A stretch of 46,721 nt of DNA from Subdoligranulum sp. (GCA_014799685.1 JAAVHN010000020.1:3752-50472); one strand, 5' to 3'. Positions 25,480 to 33,996 are shown, counted from the stretch's first letter. Notes: generated from the sequence alone by a model not told the origin. Numbers and translations are program-made.

Positions 25480-25628
25480 GCAGCCGGATAAACGCCGCCC
25501 GAACGCAGCCGGTAAAGGCTGCCCGAATGCAGCCGAACCGGCGCCGTTTGAGTGCCGCCAAATAAATGCCGTACAAACGCGGCCGGATCGGCGCCGTTTG
25601 AGCGCAGCCGAATAAACGCCGCGCAGCG
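25480..25628. repeat. Six-copy 25-bp tandem repeat between aph and rtcB
   Basis: Units begin at 25480, 25505, 25529, 25554, 25579 and 25604 (one is 24 bp). Most begin GCAGCCG or a close variant, have GCCG at about position 15 and end in a GAAC/GAGT-like tetrad. Copies 3 and 5 share GGCGCCGTTTGAG. There are no unique spacers. The array fills the gap between the APH-like gene and rtcB and would be in or just upstream of the rtcB leader. Confidence 0.8.
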
Positions 25629-25656
25629 CCAGTCTGTTTTTTGCTTTTTTGCGCGT

Positions 25657-26463
25657 TCAGCCAAACACCTCGGCCGCCGCAATAATTTTCAGAATGGATT
25701 CATCCGCCCGGTCTCTTCCGTATGCGTCGAGAAAGCGCCCGCAGTACCGGTCGGTTTTCAGATTGCGGCAGAGCGTCCACGCGCCCCAAAAGAGGTCGAT
25801 ATGCCTGTCGCCGACACCGCCGCCATCCACATCGATAAAGCCGGAAAGCTTCCAATCACTCAGGATGATATTGGGCAGGCAGTAATCGCCGTGCAGCAGA
25901 ACCCGGCTTTGCAGCGCATCCTTTCCGGCAGTGAAAACATTATGCGCCTCGTGCGCGGAACGGAAAGCAAAATCACCGGAAAGCAGAGAGGGGTCGTATT
26001 TTCCCGCACGGTAATTGCGATCTGCCGTGGCACAATATTCCGCCATCCGATCCGGAACAGGGCAGCCGGCAGGATCCGTTTCGTGCAGCTTTCTCAATTC
26101 GGCTGCAATGGTATCGCACAGGCGCTTTGGCTGTGCCAGATATTTTTCGCAGGTGCAGTCATCGCCGGGAACGGCGGCCGTCAAAAGCCAGTCGTCTGCA
26201 GCGCAAACATAGCTCAGCACCGCGGTGCCCAGCCCCTTGGCGTGAAAATATTCTGTCATTTTACATTCTGTTGCAAGTGCTCCCTTGCCGGAACGCTTTA
26301 CATAATAACCATTCCCCTTGTCGATAAAATATACGGTCGCCTCCGGGGAGGAGGAACTGTCATAAATATCTGCCGACGCGGCAAAGCGCCGGATCTCAAG
26401 CGGCATTCCGTCCGGGATTTTGTTTACTAAGGTTTTCCTCATTGCTTTTTCTATTTCTTTCAA
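25657..26463 (-). CDS. APH(3')-like aminoglycoside phosphotransferase
   Basis: 268 residues, close to the 264 of APH(3') enzymes. These have a protein-kinase-like fold and phosphorylate the 3'-OH of kanamycin-type aminoglycosides. The Brenner motif HGDYCLPN (His191-Asn198) supplies the catalytic Asp193, and FIDVDGGGVGDRHIDL (Asp211) is the metal-binding motif. A lysine in YYVKRS (Lys56) fits the ATP-binding lysine. The start is uncertain: a TTG at 26463 or ATG at 26442, neither with a clear ribosome binding site. The GC content resembles the surrounding chromosome, so it may be a resident enzyme and not a recently acquired resistance gene. Actual resistance is not shown by sequence. Confidence 0.85.
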   Translation of the reverse strand: MKEIEKAMRKTLVNKIPDGMPLEIRRFAASADIYDSSSSPEATVYFIDKGNGYYVKRSGKGALATECKMTEYFHAKGLGTAVLSYVCAADDWLLTAAVPGDDCTCEKYLAQPKRLCDTIAAELRKLHETDPAGCPVPDRMAEYCATADRNYRAGKYDPSLLSGDFAFRSAHEAHNVFTAGKDALQSRVLLHGDYCLPNIILSDWKLSGFIDVDGGGVGDRHIDLFWGAWTLCRNLKTDRYCGRFLDAYGRDRADESILKIIAAAEVFG

Positions 26464-26570
26464 TTATGGGGACGCTGGTTCAACCTTAATCAATGTCGTG
26501 TAGTTTCAAGCATTTCCAGCTTTTTTCTATTCCTGTTCATACCGTTTCAGGCGGTTAGAATCAGCTTCAA

Positions 26571-26596
26571 TTGTGTACTAAGTTGTGTACCAGTCT
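26571..26596. repeat. Direct repeat flanking the NUDIX gene (left copy)
   Basis: Contains two TTGTGTAC words 12 bases apart, the second followed by CAGTC. It matches a similar pair at 27141-27164 in the same orientation. Confidence 0.55.
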
Positions 26597-26638
26597 AATG
26601 GAAACAAACTCCCCGATAAATTGTAATTTGCTGTTGAT

Positions 26639-27088
26639 CTACTTCTTGATAATATTCCATTTCATATTTTCAATGACATATTGAAATTCGCTTAAATTCT
26701 CATCAAGCATCACATCAATCAAATCATAAAAATCATTAACCAAGTTAACTTTATCAAGTTCTTCTGTCTTAATCCACTGCATTTTCCCTTCGTCAGAGGA
26801 ACAAAGTTCTCCTTCATACTGAGTTGCCTCAAAAAGAAAAACAATATATCGTCCTTCGTCAATCGGAAACTGTTTTACACCACACAATTTTGGATTTGTA
26901 ATCGTCAACCCTGTTTCTTCTTTCATTTCTCGGACAACGGCATCAACTATGGACTCACCTGGTTCCACATGTCCACCAGGCAGTGTAAATCCTTTCCAGT
27001 CTTTCTTTACTCTATCTTGTAATAAATATTGTCCATTTTGATGCAATAAACATAACGCTGTAAGTTCCACCTTTTCCAAGCGTTCCAT
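26639..27088 (-). CDS. NUDIX hydrolase (MutT-like)
   Basis: 149 residues. The NUDIX box GGHVEPGESIVDAVVREMKEETGL is complete (Gly39, Glu45, Arg53-Glu54, Glu57-Glu58, Gly60). The family cleaves nucleoside diphosphates linked to another moiety; the small size and layout resemble 8-oxo-dGTP-type sanitation enzymes, but the substrate is unproven. GGAGGTGTATGTA precedes the ATG at 27088, so the upstream open frame to 27169 is not used. The gene is AT-rich in a GC-rich setting and is framed by direct repeats about 570 bases apart, suggesting it arrived as a small cassette. Confidence 0.92.
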   Translation of the reverse strand: MERLEKVELTALCLLHQNGQYLLQDRVKKDWKGFTLPGGHVEPGESIVDAVVREMKEETGLTITNPKLCGVKQFPIDEGRYIVFLFEATQYEGELCSSDEGKMQWIKTEELDKVNLVNDFYDLIDVMLDENLSEFQYVIENMKWNIIKK

Positions 27089-27140
27089 TACATACACCTC
27101 CGCAAATTCCGATTTATTGCCACTGTAAAGAAACAAAAAC

Positions 27141-27164
27141 TTGTGTACTTTTTGTGTACCAATC
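27141..27164. repeat. Direct repeat flanking the NUDIX gene (right copy)
   Basis: TTGTGTAC, a short T-run, then TTGTGTACCAATC; the same word pair as at 26571-26596, on the other side of the NUDIX gene. Confidence 0.55.
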
Positions 27165-27257
27165 ACCATCTGAGCCCCTGAAATCCTTGTGCCACAATGG
27201 GTTTGTGGGGCAGATACCTTTAACTTTCAAAAAACGATACGCGCATCAGGGGCGCTC

Positions 27258-27866
27258 TTATTCCCCCGCATAATGGAGCCGGTCCAAAAACTCCGCAAGA
27301 AGCGCTTTGGGATCGTTTGCGGCTTCGCCCCGGCAGGTAATCTCTATACTGACGGCGTAATCCCGGAACGTGCCGAACGCCGATGCACCCGCGCTGTAGG
27401 GAGTTTCCTCAGAAGCATAGGTATAGGTGATCACCGTATAATCCTGCCCTCTATAGTTCTCCTGCGCGCCCGATGCGAGAACGTACATTCCCTCGCCGAT
27501 CTCCATCCAGCCCGCCAGCGTTTCCGCTGCCTTCTCTTCGCTTTCGGCCGCCCCCAGCAGGATGAAGAGCTGCGCATCGTACAGCGTCGTATTCTCGCCG
27601 TCCTGCGTGGTAAAGGGCTCGCCCTCCCCCAGCGACCATACGGCATACGCCATCATGTTCGAGGACATCGTATCGGCGTTTTCCAGCAGTGTAAAATCAT
27701 CCGGCGTCTCCACACCCAGCGCGCCGCCGATCGTCACCCATTCCTCGCTCCACGGTGTGCCGTCCGCCGCCGTCTTCGGGGGCGGCGTAGGCATCGAGCA
27801 GCCGGCAAGGCCAAGGCAGGCCGCCAAACCCAAAAGCAGCATCCCAAAATATTTCATATGTTTCAT
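27258..27866 (-). CDS. Predicted lipoprotein of unknown function
   Basis: 202 residues from the ATG at 27866. A short basic start (MKHMK), a hydrophobic segment and the lipobox LAGC give a typical lipoprotein signal, so the protein should be anchored to the outer face of the membrane. The mature part has no motif I recognise; it is acidic with predicted alternating strands and helices. The start is chosen by the GGAAAAGAG 8 bases upstream; GTG 27875 is possible. A promoter lies at 27952-27980. Confidence 0.75.
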   Translation of the reverse strand: MKHMKYFGMLLLGLAACLGLAGCSMPTPPPKTAADGTPWSEEWVTIGGALGVETPDDFTLLENADTMSSNMMAYAVWSLGEGEPFTTQDGENTTLYDAQLFILLGAAESEEKAAETLAGWMEIGEGMYVLASGAQENYRGQDYTVITYTYASEETPYSAGASAFGTFRDYAVSIEITCRGEAANDPKALLAEFLDRLHYAGE

Positions 27867-27951
27867 ATGTATCACTCTTTTCCGTTTGATTCATCGTTAT
27901 TCATGCAGCTGTCCGCGGCTCAGAATCCGGGCGCATTTTTCAATCATATTC

Positions 27952-27980
27952 ACTATAACAAAAATCGCGCCCGTTGTAAA
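27952..27980 (-). promoter_or_regulatory. Promoter of the lipoprotein gene
   Basis: Minus strand: TTTACA (27975-27980), 17-base spacer, TATAGT (27952-27957), about 86 bases before the start codon. Confidence 0.7.
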
Positions 27981-28118
27981 CCCGTTCGAACGCCGGATGA
28001 TCCGTTTCCCCGTTCATGTCTTTCGTTCACCGGCTTGATTCTTCACGGCAGGACATTGCTTTTATGACACAGACAGGCCGTTCGGTTCATGACACTGATA
28101 TGACATTTGATTCAAAGC

Positions 28119-28147
28119 TTGACAACCTGCCGCTCTTTCCGTATCAT
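28119..28147 (+). promoter_or_regulatory. Promoter of the sugar kinase gene
   Basis: TTGACA (28119-28124), 17-base spacer, TATCAT (28142-28147). It leaves a leader of about 140 bases before the start codon, in which I recognise no riboswitch. Confidence 0.75.
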
Positions 28148-28296
28148 AAAAGATAGGGTCAAATAAAAATATCCCTGTTCGGTTTCCGGTTGGCCGCCGG
28201 AATCAAGCCGGTTGGCCTCTACGGCACGCTGTTGGAAGGTTTTACAGCAGCGATGAAAACCACATCGGAGAGAAAAAACAGCGGGAGAGGATACTT

Positions 28297-29268
28297 ATGG
28301 AGACAACGCGCTTTGATGTAGTCGCACTGGGCGAGCTTTTGATCGATTTCACCGAAAACGGCCTCAGCGGGCAGGGCAATCCCCTGTTTGAGGCAAATCC
28401 GGGCGGTGCGCCGTGCAATGTACTGGCGATGCTGAAAAAACTGGATCACACGTGCGCCTTTGTTGGGAAGGTCGGCGACGATTTGTTTGGCAGGCAGCTG
28501 CGCGACGTAGCGTGCGCTGCGGGCATCGATATGTCCCATCTGGTGATGGACAGCAGCTGCCACACCACGCTCGCCTTTGTAAAAACGGCGCCGAACGGCG
28601 ACCGCGATTTTTCCTTCTACCGCGACCCCGGCGCGGATATGCTGCTGCGCGCCGGCGAGGTTCCGGAGGATATCGTGGCAAACGCGCGCATTTTCCACTT
28701 CGGCACCCTCTCGCTGACGCATGACGGCGTGCGCGCCGCCACGCAAAAGGCCGCCCGCGCCGCAAAGGCCGGCGGCGCGCTGATCTCGTTCGATCCAAAC
28801 CTGCGCCCGCCGCTTTGGAGCAGTCTGGAACTGGCCCGCACACAGATCGAATGGGGCCTTGCGCAGTGCGATATCTTAAAGATTGCCGACAACGAGCTGG
28901 AATTCATGACGGGCGAGACGGATTTTGACAAGGGCGCCGCCATCCTGCGCGGGCAGTATCCGAACATCCGCCTGTTCAACGTCACAGCCGGGGCGGAAGG
29001 CAGCTATTCCTATTATCAAAATCTGCGCGTGTTCGAACCGGCGCAAAAGCTGGGCGGCACCATCGAGACCACCGGCGCGGGCGATACCTTCTGCGCCAGC
29101 GTGCTGCACTTTGCGCTGGAGCATGGGCTGGACGGGTTGGCAGAGGGCGATCTGCACGAAATGCTGCGCTTTGCCAATGCCGCCGCGTATCTTGTCACCA
29201 CGCGCAAGGGCGCCATCCGCTCGATGCCCGAACGCGCCGAGGTGGAGGCTTTGCTGCACCGGGCATAA
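28297..29268 (+). CDS. PfkB-family carbohydrate kinase (fructokinase-like)
   Basis: 323 residues. Ribokinase-fold sugar kinase with the N-terminal substrate region GGAPCNVLAMLKKL, the motif FDPNLRPPLW (165-174) and the C-terminal signature ETTGAGDTF with catalytic Asp263. The pattern is closest to fructokinases (fructose to fructose 6-phosphate), but related hexose or 2-keto-3-deoxygluconate kinases cannot be excluded; the latter would fit a role near the GH88 gene. GGGAGAGG precedes the ATG. Monocistronic between its own promoter and the terminator at 29336. Confidence 0.9.
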   Translation: METTRFDVVALGELLIDFTENGLSGQGNPLFEANPGGAPCNVLAMLKKLDHTCAFVGKVGDDLFGRQLRDVACAAGIDMSHLVMDSSCHTTLAFVKTAPNGDRDFSFYRDPGADMLLRAGEVPEDIVANARIFHFGTLSLTHDGVRAATQKAARAAKAGGALISFDPNLRPPLWSSLELARTQIEWGLAQCDILKIADNELEFMTGETDFDKGAAILRGQYPNIRLFNVTAGAEGSYSYYQNLRVFEPAQKLGGTIETTGAGDTFCASVLHFALEHGLDGLAEGDLHEMLRFANAAAYLVTTRKGAIRSMPERAEVEALLHRA

Positions 29269-29335
29269 GCCGCACTTTTGGCAGCATGATAAGCCGGCGC
29301 TCCAAACGGGGCGAGCATGATACAGCAAAACAGAG

Positions 29336-29371
29336 AAGAGCACGCCGTTTTTATCTGCGGCGTGCTTCTTT
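29336..29371. terminator. Terminator after the sugar kinase gene
   Basis: GCACGCCG (29340-29347) pairs with CGGCGTGC (29358-29365) around a 10-base T-rich loop, followed by TTCTTTC. It lies between convergent genes and may serve both. Confidence 0.8.
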
Positions 29372-29456
29372 CGCTTCATACACATGTGATTTATTATACA
29401 CCCCGGCTGAAAAATCGCAAAGAGAAATGATAGGGGGTTCGGATATTCACCATAAA

Positions 29457-31100
29457 TTACCCGGCGATGATAAAGCCGATACCGGCGGCGCTGCCGCCCG
29501 GGGCAAGCGCGCCATTGTAATCCTTGCCGGAAATGGTAAGCGTATTCTCCTGCACGGTATAGTCACCGTTCCAGCTATCGAGCAGTGTAAACGCCTGCGC
29601 GAAGGAAAGCTCGATTTTCCACCGTTCACAATTCTTCTGCGACGTGTTCGTAACGGTAACGCTGTATTGGTACACCGGGCTGCCGTTTGCCTCCCACTGA
29701 TTGATCAGCACGGCCGATACGGAAAGGCCGTCGCCGGACACAATCACCGTTTCCGCATCCGGTGTACCGGCCGAACCCTGATTCCCCGCAGATCGATCCA
29801 TCCCAGATACCCCATCCGTCCCGGATGAACGCGCGGCTGCCGAAGCGTTTTGTCCCGCGCTTCCTTGCGGCGCAGCTGTTCCCGGCATACCGGAGGCCCC
29901 CTGCCCTGTGAGCATCTCATACACCCACCGGCCTGAAGAACTCAAATCGTCCCATGCAAAGCCGGAGGTCTTTGTGCAGGAAGCGCCAAACATCGCCGAT
30001 GTTTCCGCCTTGTTGGAAAGATTCCATGCAACGCAGCCCACGCCGCGCGCGTTCAGCAGATCCATCCACGCATCCGCCCCGGCATAATCGATCGCACCGT
30101 TCCCGCTTGCATCGCAAATGCCATATTCCGAAACGAACACCGGCAGCCCCGCGTTCAACGCAGCCGCCAACCGGCTGCGCAGCGGTTCCTTGTGCGTTGC
30201 CGCATAAAAATGCAGCGTATACATAATGTTGTCATATTCCGCAATGGGATCGGCCGCCGCCTGATCGACATCCTGCGACCAGGTGGGTGTGCCAACAAGG
30301 ATTACCGCGTCCGGGTCGTTCGCGCGGATGACGGGGATCACTTTTTCGGCATACGTCTTTACCGCGCTCCAGCTCACGCCGTTCGGCTCGTTGCAGATCT
30401 CGTACAGTACATGGTCGCAGGGGGCGAATTCGGCCGACATTTCTCCGAAAAAGGCCATCGCCTCCTCCGCGCACCGGTTCGGGTCGCCGTCAGAGAGAAT
30501 GTGCCAATCGACGATCACATAAAGGCCCTCATCCTTGGCATACCGCACGCCGTCGCGCAAAAGCTGCTTTAGCTGCTCCTGATTCCCATCTGTACAGTAG
30601 CCGCCCGATTCGGCGGTGTACATGGCAAGGCGCACCACATTCGCGTTCCATTCTGCGCGCAGCTCGCGGAAAAGCTCCGCGTTCACATACCCGGGAAACC
30701 ACGCCAGCCCATGCGTGCTGACGCCCCGGAGCACGACCGCGTTCCCCTCCGGGTCGGCCAGACCCGTGCCCTCCACATGCAGCGGCGGCAGGGCGGATGC
30801 GTTCTCCATCGGTTCGATGTCCGATTCGGCCTCCGATCCTGCAGCACCGGCCGGCGCAGAACCGGGTGCAGACGACGCATCTGCGACGCTGCCGCACACG
30901 GAATGAGGCATGTCGTCCAGCGGTGCATCATCAGGCAGCGCGACAGAAGATGTGAGCACATCCGCGCCGCTATCGCCCGCGTTGCCGCCGCCCGTGCAGC
31001 CGGTCATCAGGGCCGCCAATAAAAGCGCCGCCGGCAGCAGTGCCGCCAACAGCCGCACCATTCCCCGCATCCGCACAAGCCATCTTTTTTTCTTTTCCAT
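29457..31100 (-). CDS. Lipid-anchored GH5 cellulase with CBM2 domain
   Basis: 547 residues. A basic, hydrophobic signal ends in the lipobox LMTGC (Cys35), so the enzyme should be tethered to the cell surface. A Ser/Ala/Asp-rich linker reaches about residue 105, followed by a GH5 catalytic barrel (105-398). Glu238 in YEICNEPNG is the acid/base and Glu325 in FVSEYGICD the nucleophile; HFYA carries the conserved histidine. A second Gly/Ser/Ala linker (398-455) leads to a C-terminal cellulose-binding module of the CBM2 type (456-547). The likely reaction is endo-1,4-beta-glucan hydrolysis. The start lies 7 bases after the GH88 stop, so the two are in one operon; an ATG ten codons later is an alternative. 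Confidence 0.92.
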   Translation of the reverse strand: MEKKKRWLVRMRGMVRLLAALLPAALLLAALMTGCTGGGNAGDSGADVLTSSVALPDDAPLDDMPHSVCGSVADASSAPGSAPAGAAGSEAESDIEPMENASALPPLHVEGTGLADPEGNAVVLRGVSTHGLAWFPGYVNAELFRELRAEWNANVVRLAMYTAESGGYCTDGNQEQLKQLLRDGVRYAKDEGLYVIVDWHILSDGDPNRCAEEAMAFFGEMSAEFAPCDHVLYEICNEPNGVSWSAVKTYAEKVIPVIRANDPDAVILVGTPTWSQDVDQAAADPIAEYDNIMYTLHFYAATHKEPLRSRLAAALNAGLPVFVSEYGICDASGNGAIDYAGADAWMDLLNARGVGCVAWNLSNKAETSAMFGASCTKTSGFAWDDLSSSGRWVYEMLTGQGASGMPGTAAPQGSAGQNASAAARSSGTDGVSGMDRSAGNQGSAGTPDAETVIVSGDGLSVSAVLINQWEANGSPVYQYSVTVTNTSQKNCERWKIELSFAQAFTLLDSWNGDYTVQENTLTISGKDYNGALAPGGSAAGIGFIIAG

Positions 31101-31107
31101 GAAATTT

Positions 31108-32262
31108 TTACCAATACGCCTTCCAATCCCGCGCTGCGCGCATAAGTGCCTCCATGTAGAAATAATCCCCCCACGTGTTGCACTCGTCTACGCCGCGGTC
31201 CTTGGGGATGGGGTTATAGGGCGAATTTTTGGCATACACGCCGTGCAGCAGCAGGCCGTTGCTTTCCTCGGGCGATCGCACCGCGTAACCGCGCATCAGC
31301 GCGGCAAGGATGCGCAGCGCGGCCGCGTGGTATTTTTCCGCCTTTTCGGCCGGCAGCCGGCGGCACATCTCCAGCATGCCGCATACCGCGATAGCGCCTG
31401 CGGAGGAATCCTTTGGCTCGCCGTCGCCGTCTTTAAAATCCAGATCCCAGTACGGTACGCTGTCTGCAGGCAGATGGTCGAGGAAGAAATCCGTAACGCG
31501 CTCGAACAGTGCCACGCATTGCTCATCCTTCGAATCACGGTAGGCCAGCGCCGTTCCGTATACACCCCACGCCTGTCCGCGCGCCCACGCGCTGCCGTCG
31601 CGGTAGCCCTGGTGTGTCACGCCGCGCACCGGCTCGCCGGTAGCGGGATCAAAGAAATAGGTGTGATAGGTGGAGTTGTCCGGGCGGATGAGGTTTGCAA
31701 GACTGGTTTTCGTGTGCGCCAACGCTTTGACGCGGTATTTTTCATCGCCCGTCACGCGCGTGGCCCAGTGCAGCAGCGGCACATTCAGCAGGCAGTCGAT
31801 GATCAGCCGGTAATTGTCCGGCGCGCCCAGCTCGCCCCACGCCTGCAAAAACTGCCCCTTTTCCTGAAAGCGGGCAAGTAAATTATCCGCCGCCAGCAAC
31901 GCGGCCTTTTTGCCGGTCTCGCTGCCCGTCAACTGATAGGCGGCCACGCAGGAGGGCGAATACAAAAAGCCCATATCGTGATGGTTCACGTCAATTTTTT
32001 GTTCGATGCGCTGTAAAAAGCTATCCACCTGGCGCAGCGCCGCCGCACGGAACGCCTCGTCGCCCGTCAGCTCGTAGGCAAGCCAGTATTCGCCGGTGCA
32101 AAAACCCGTCGTCCACTCCACATTCTCTGTGGCGGGATAGAAATTTTTCACACTGTTGGAATCCTGAAAATGATCGGTAAACACCGGCAGATTGTGCCGC
32201 AGCTGCCGCACGCAGCATTCGATCGCCTGTTTCAGCTCCTGATCGGTAAACGGTTTTTGCAT
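31108..32262 (-). CDS. Glycoside hydrolase family 88 (unsaturated glucuronyl hydrolase)
   Basis: 384 residues, no signal peptide. Alpha/alpha-barrel enzyme of the GH88 family, which removes the 4,5-unsaturated uronic acid left by polysaccharide lyases, by hydrating the double bond. Supporting stretches are WTTGFCTGEYWLAYELTGD, HHDMGFLYSPSCVAAYQLTG (with an Asp of the expected kind), THQGYRDGSAWARGQAWGVYG and ECNTWGDYFYMEAL. The start at 32262 follows GGGAGGAG; an ATG at 32295 is less well placed. First gene of an operon with the GH5 cellulase. Confidence 0.92.
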   Translation of the reverse strand: MQKPFTDQELKQAIECCVRQLRHNLPVFTDHFQDSNSVKNFYPATENVEWTTGFCTGEYWLAYELTGDEAFRAAALRQVDSFLQRIEQKIDVNHHDMGFLYSPSCVAAYQLTGSETGKKAALLAADNLLARFQEKGQFLQAWGELGAPDNYRLIIDCLLNVPLLHWATRVTGDEKYRVKALAHTKTSLANLIRPDNSTYHTYFFDPATGEPVRGVTHQGYRDGSAWARGQAWGVYGTALAYRDSKDEQCVALFERVTDFFLDHLPADSVPYWDLDFKDGDGEPKDSSAGAIAVCGMLEMCRRLPAEKAEKYHAAALRILAALMRGYAVRSPEESNGLLLHGVYAKNSPYNPIPKDRGVDECNTWGDYFYMEALMRAARDWKAYW

Positions 32263-32325
32263 ATGGATCTCCTCCCTGTCTTTCTGATTCTCCATCCGAT
32301 TACGGACTGACCCTATAAAAATTGC

Positions 32326-32356
32326 GGAAAAGCATCCGCGGTTTCGCCCGGATGCA
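32326..32356 (-). terminator. Terminator of the LURP-one-like gene
   Basis: Minus strand: GCATCCG pairs with CGGATGC around a 10-base loop, followed by TTTTCC. Located about 125 bases beyond the stop codon. Confidence 0.6.
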
Positions 32357-32480
32357 CCCTTGCCGGCAGCATAAAATCAAATTGGAATCTCTTCAATAGC
32401 GTTTCTTTCCCCGCGCGGCCAGTCCCGCCAAAAATCCCTTGCTGTGGCCTGACCTGCACGTCATCCGCAAGGCTGCACGT

Positions 32481-32957
32481 TCAATTGTTGCTGCGCGAAC
32501 ACTTTTCGGCGTCGATGGCCAGTACGAGCATCAGCGCGCAAAGCGCATCCTGCGGGTCGTACACGTCGATCACATAAGTATCTGTCCAGTTGAAAAGCTG
32601 CTTGGATACGACGGCACGCGGCTCGCCCACGGCGCTTACGATCTCGTAATCCCACTCCCAAAAATCGCCCTCGACATGCCAGCCGTTGCAGTCGATGTTG
32701 TACCGGGGCTTGAAAAATGAAAATTCCTTGCTGATGCAGCCAATATACTGCCCGCCAAGGTACAGCTCGAACTTCGGCAGAAAGGTGAGCACGCGCTCCT
32801 GCACCGTACCGATCTCATACCCCAATGCGTCGTAGATCTTCAGGCAGTGTCCCCAGGAGAGCTGGCCCTTCACCACATAGACCGTCTCGCCGTCCTCATT
32901 GTAAATATCATAGCTGTCGAACCACGAAAACATCCGCTGCTTGAATAACAAACGCAC
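32481..32957 (-). CDS. LURP-one-related family protein
   Basis: 158 residues, soluble. The sequence fits the LURP-one/Tubby-like beta-barrel family (short strands of the form SYDIYNEDGETVYVVKG, KIYDALGYEIGTV, FELYLGG..IGCI). Bacterial members have no settled biochemical role; some Tubby-like proteins bind lipids. The start is a GTG at 32957 with GGGGAG 7 bases upstream. The alternative ATG at 32993 sits inside the predicted promoter and so cannot be used. Confidence 0.82.
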   Translation of the reverse strand: MRLLFKQRMFSWFDSYDIYNEDGETVYVVKGQLSWGHCLKIYDALGYEIGTVQERVLTFLPKFELYLGGQYIGCISKEFSFFKPRYNIDCNGWHVEGDFWEWDYEIVSAVGEPRAVVSKQLFNWTDTYVIDVYDPQDALCALMLVLAIDAEKCSRSNN

Positions 32958-32994
32958 CGCCGTTCTCCCCTTTCTGCTGTTTTTCTTTATCATC

Positions 32995-33024
32995 AGTATA
33001 CCACAATACCGCCGCAGCTGTCCA
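32995..33024 (-). promoter_or_regulatory. Promoter of the LURP-one-like gene
   Basis: Minus strand: TGGACA (33019-33024), 18-base spacer ending TGG, TATACT (32995-33000); an extended -10. Start predicted near 32988. Confidence 0.65.
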
Positions 33025-33185
33025 CGGGATACACGCTGATTTGCCGCCTTTGCCCGGACAGAAACGCGCATTTTCTTTGCACAAATGCCGCGTTCGGGAT
33101 GCAGAAGCCGTTCCGTGCGCGATGCTTTTTTCGCACAGGCGGCGTTCGTTTTCCGGAACAGAGCGTATTTTTTCCGTGCGGTGCA

Positions 33186-33214
33186 TTGCACCGGCGGCGA
33201 TCTCCTGTTACAAT
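33186..33214 (+). promoter_or_regulatory. Promoter of trmB
   Basis: TTGCAC (33186-33191), 17-base spacer, TACAAT (33209-33214). It lies in the 333-base divergent gap between the LURP-one-like gene and trmB, which holds no other gene I can support. Confidence 0.7.
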
Positions 33215-33290
33215 AGATGCACAGGCTCTGCGCCCATTCCAATTTATTCCGGGGCCGGGGCATCCGAAGGAAAGGAACGGTGTTTTTTTC

Positions 33291-33983
33291 ATGCGCATGC
33301 GATTCAAACCCTATGCCGGGCCGGAGCTGGCCGCCTGCCCGTTTCATATGAACGACGCCATGCAGTACCGCGGCCGGTGGCGCGAGACCTTCGCGCGGCC
33401 CGAACAGCCGCTGCATCTTGAGCTTGGCTGCGGGAAAGGCGGCTTTCTGGCCGAACTTGCATCCCGCCATCCCGAGATCAACTATATCGGCGTGGACATC
33501 ACCGACAAGGTGCTGATCCTCGCAAAGCGCAACATCGAGCGCATCTACGCGGAAAAGGGGCTGCCCATCGACAACGTGAAAACGCTGGCGCACGACATCG
33601 AGCGCATCCCCACCCTGCTGAGCGCGGAAGACCGCGTGGAGCGCATCTACATCAATTTTTGCAACCCGTGGAACAAAAAGGCCAACCACAAAAAGCACCG
33701 TCTGACGCACACGCGGCAGCTGATGCTGTACCGGCCGTTTCTCTGCGAAAACGCCGAGCTGTGGTTCAAATGCGACGATGAGGACTTGTTCCGCGATACG
33801 CTGCACTATTTGCCTGAGGCGGGCTTCACGGTAGAATGGCAGACACGCGATTTGCATGCGGGCGAGCCTTCCTGGAACATCCGCACCGAGCACGAACGCA
33901 TGTTCACCGAAATGGGCATCCCCACCAAAGCGCTCATCGCGCGCATGACGGCGCTGCCGGATGCGCAGACCGGGGCGGAGTAA
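33291..33983 (+). CDS. trmB: tRNA (guanine-N7-)-methyltransferase
   Basis: 230 residues. SAM-dependent enzyme that forms m7G46 in the tRNA variable loop. The N-terminus RFKPYA, the SAM loop LELGCGKGGFLAELA, the acidic IGVDI strand, and the catalytic segment FCNPWNKKANHKKHRLTH are visible. The last is a variant of the more usual DPWPKKRHxKRR. The C-terminal TEHERMFTEMG matches the TE(Y/H)E(R/K)KF element. The ATG at 33291 is 14 bases after AAAGGA; the ATG at 33297 is an alternative. It is monocistronic and ends at a strong terminator. Confidence 0.93.
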   Translation: MRMRFKPYAGPELAACPFHMNDAMQYRGRWRETFARPEQPLHLELGCGKGGFLAELASRHPEINYIGVDITDKVLILAKRNIERIYAEKGLPIDNVKTLAHDIERIPTLLSAEDRVERIYINFCNPWNKKANHKKHRLTHTRQLMLYRPFLCENAELWFKCDDEDLFRDTLHYLPEAGFTVEWQTRDLHAGEPSWNIRTEHERMFTEMGIPTKALIARMTALPDAQTGAE

Positions 33984-33996
33984 TATTGTATAAAGA

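Noticed and set aside
25480-25628. CRISPR array
   Set aside because: The 25-bp units are contiguous and diverged, without unique spacers.
26464-26638. Remnant of an integrase gene near the NUDIX cassette
   Set aside because: The repeat words recall sequence ends of some mobile elements, but no recombinase motif can be read in any frame.
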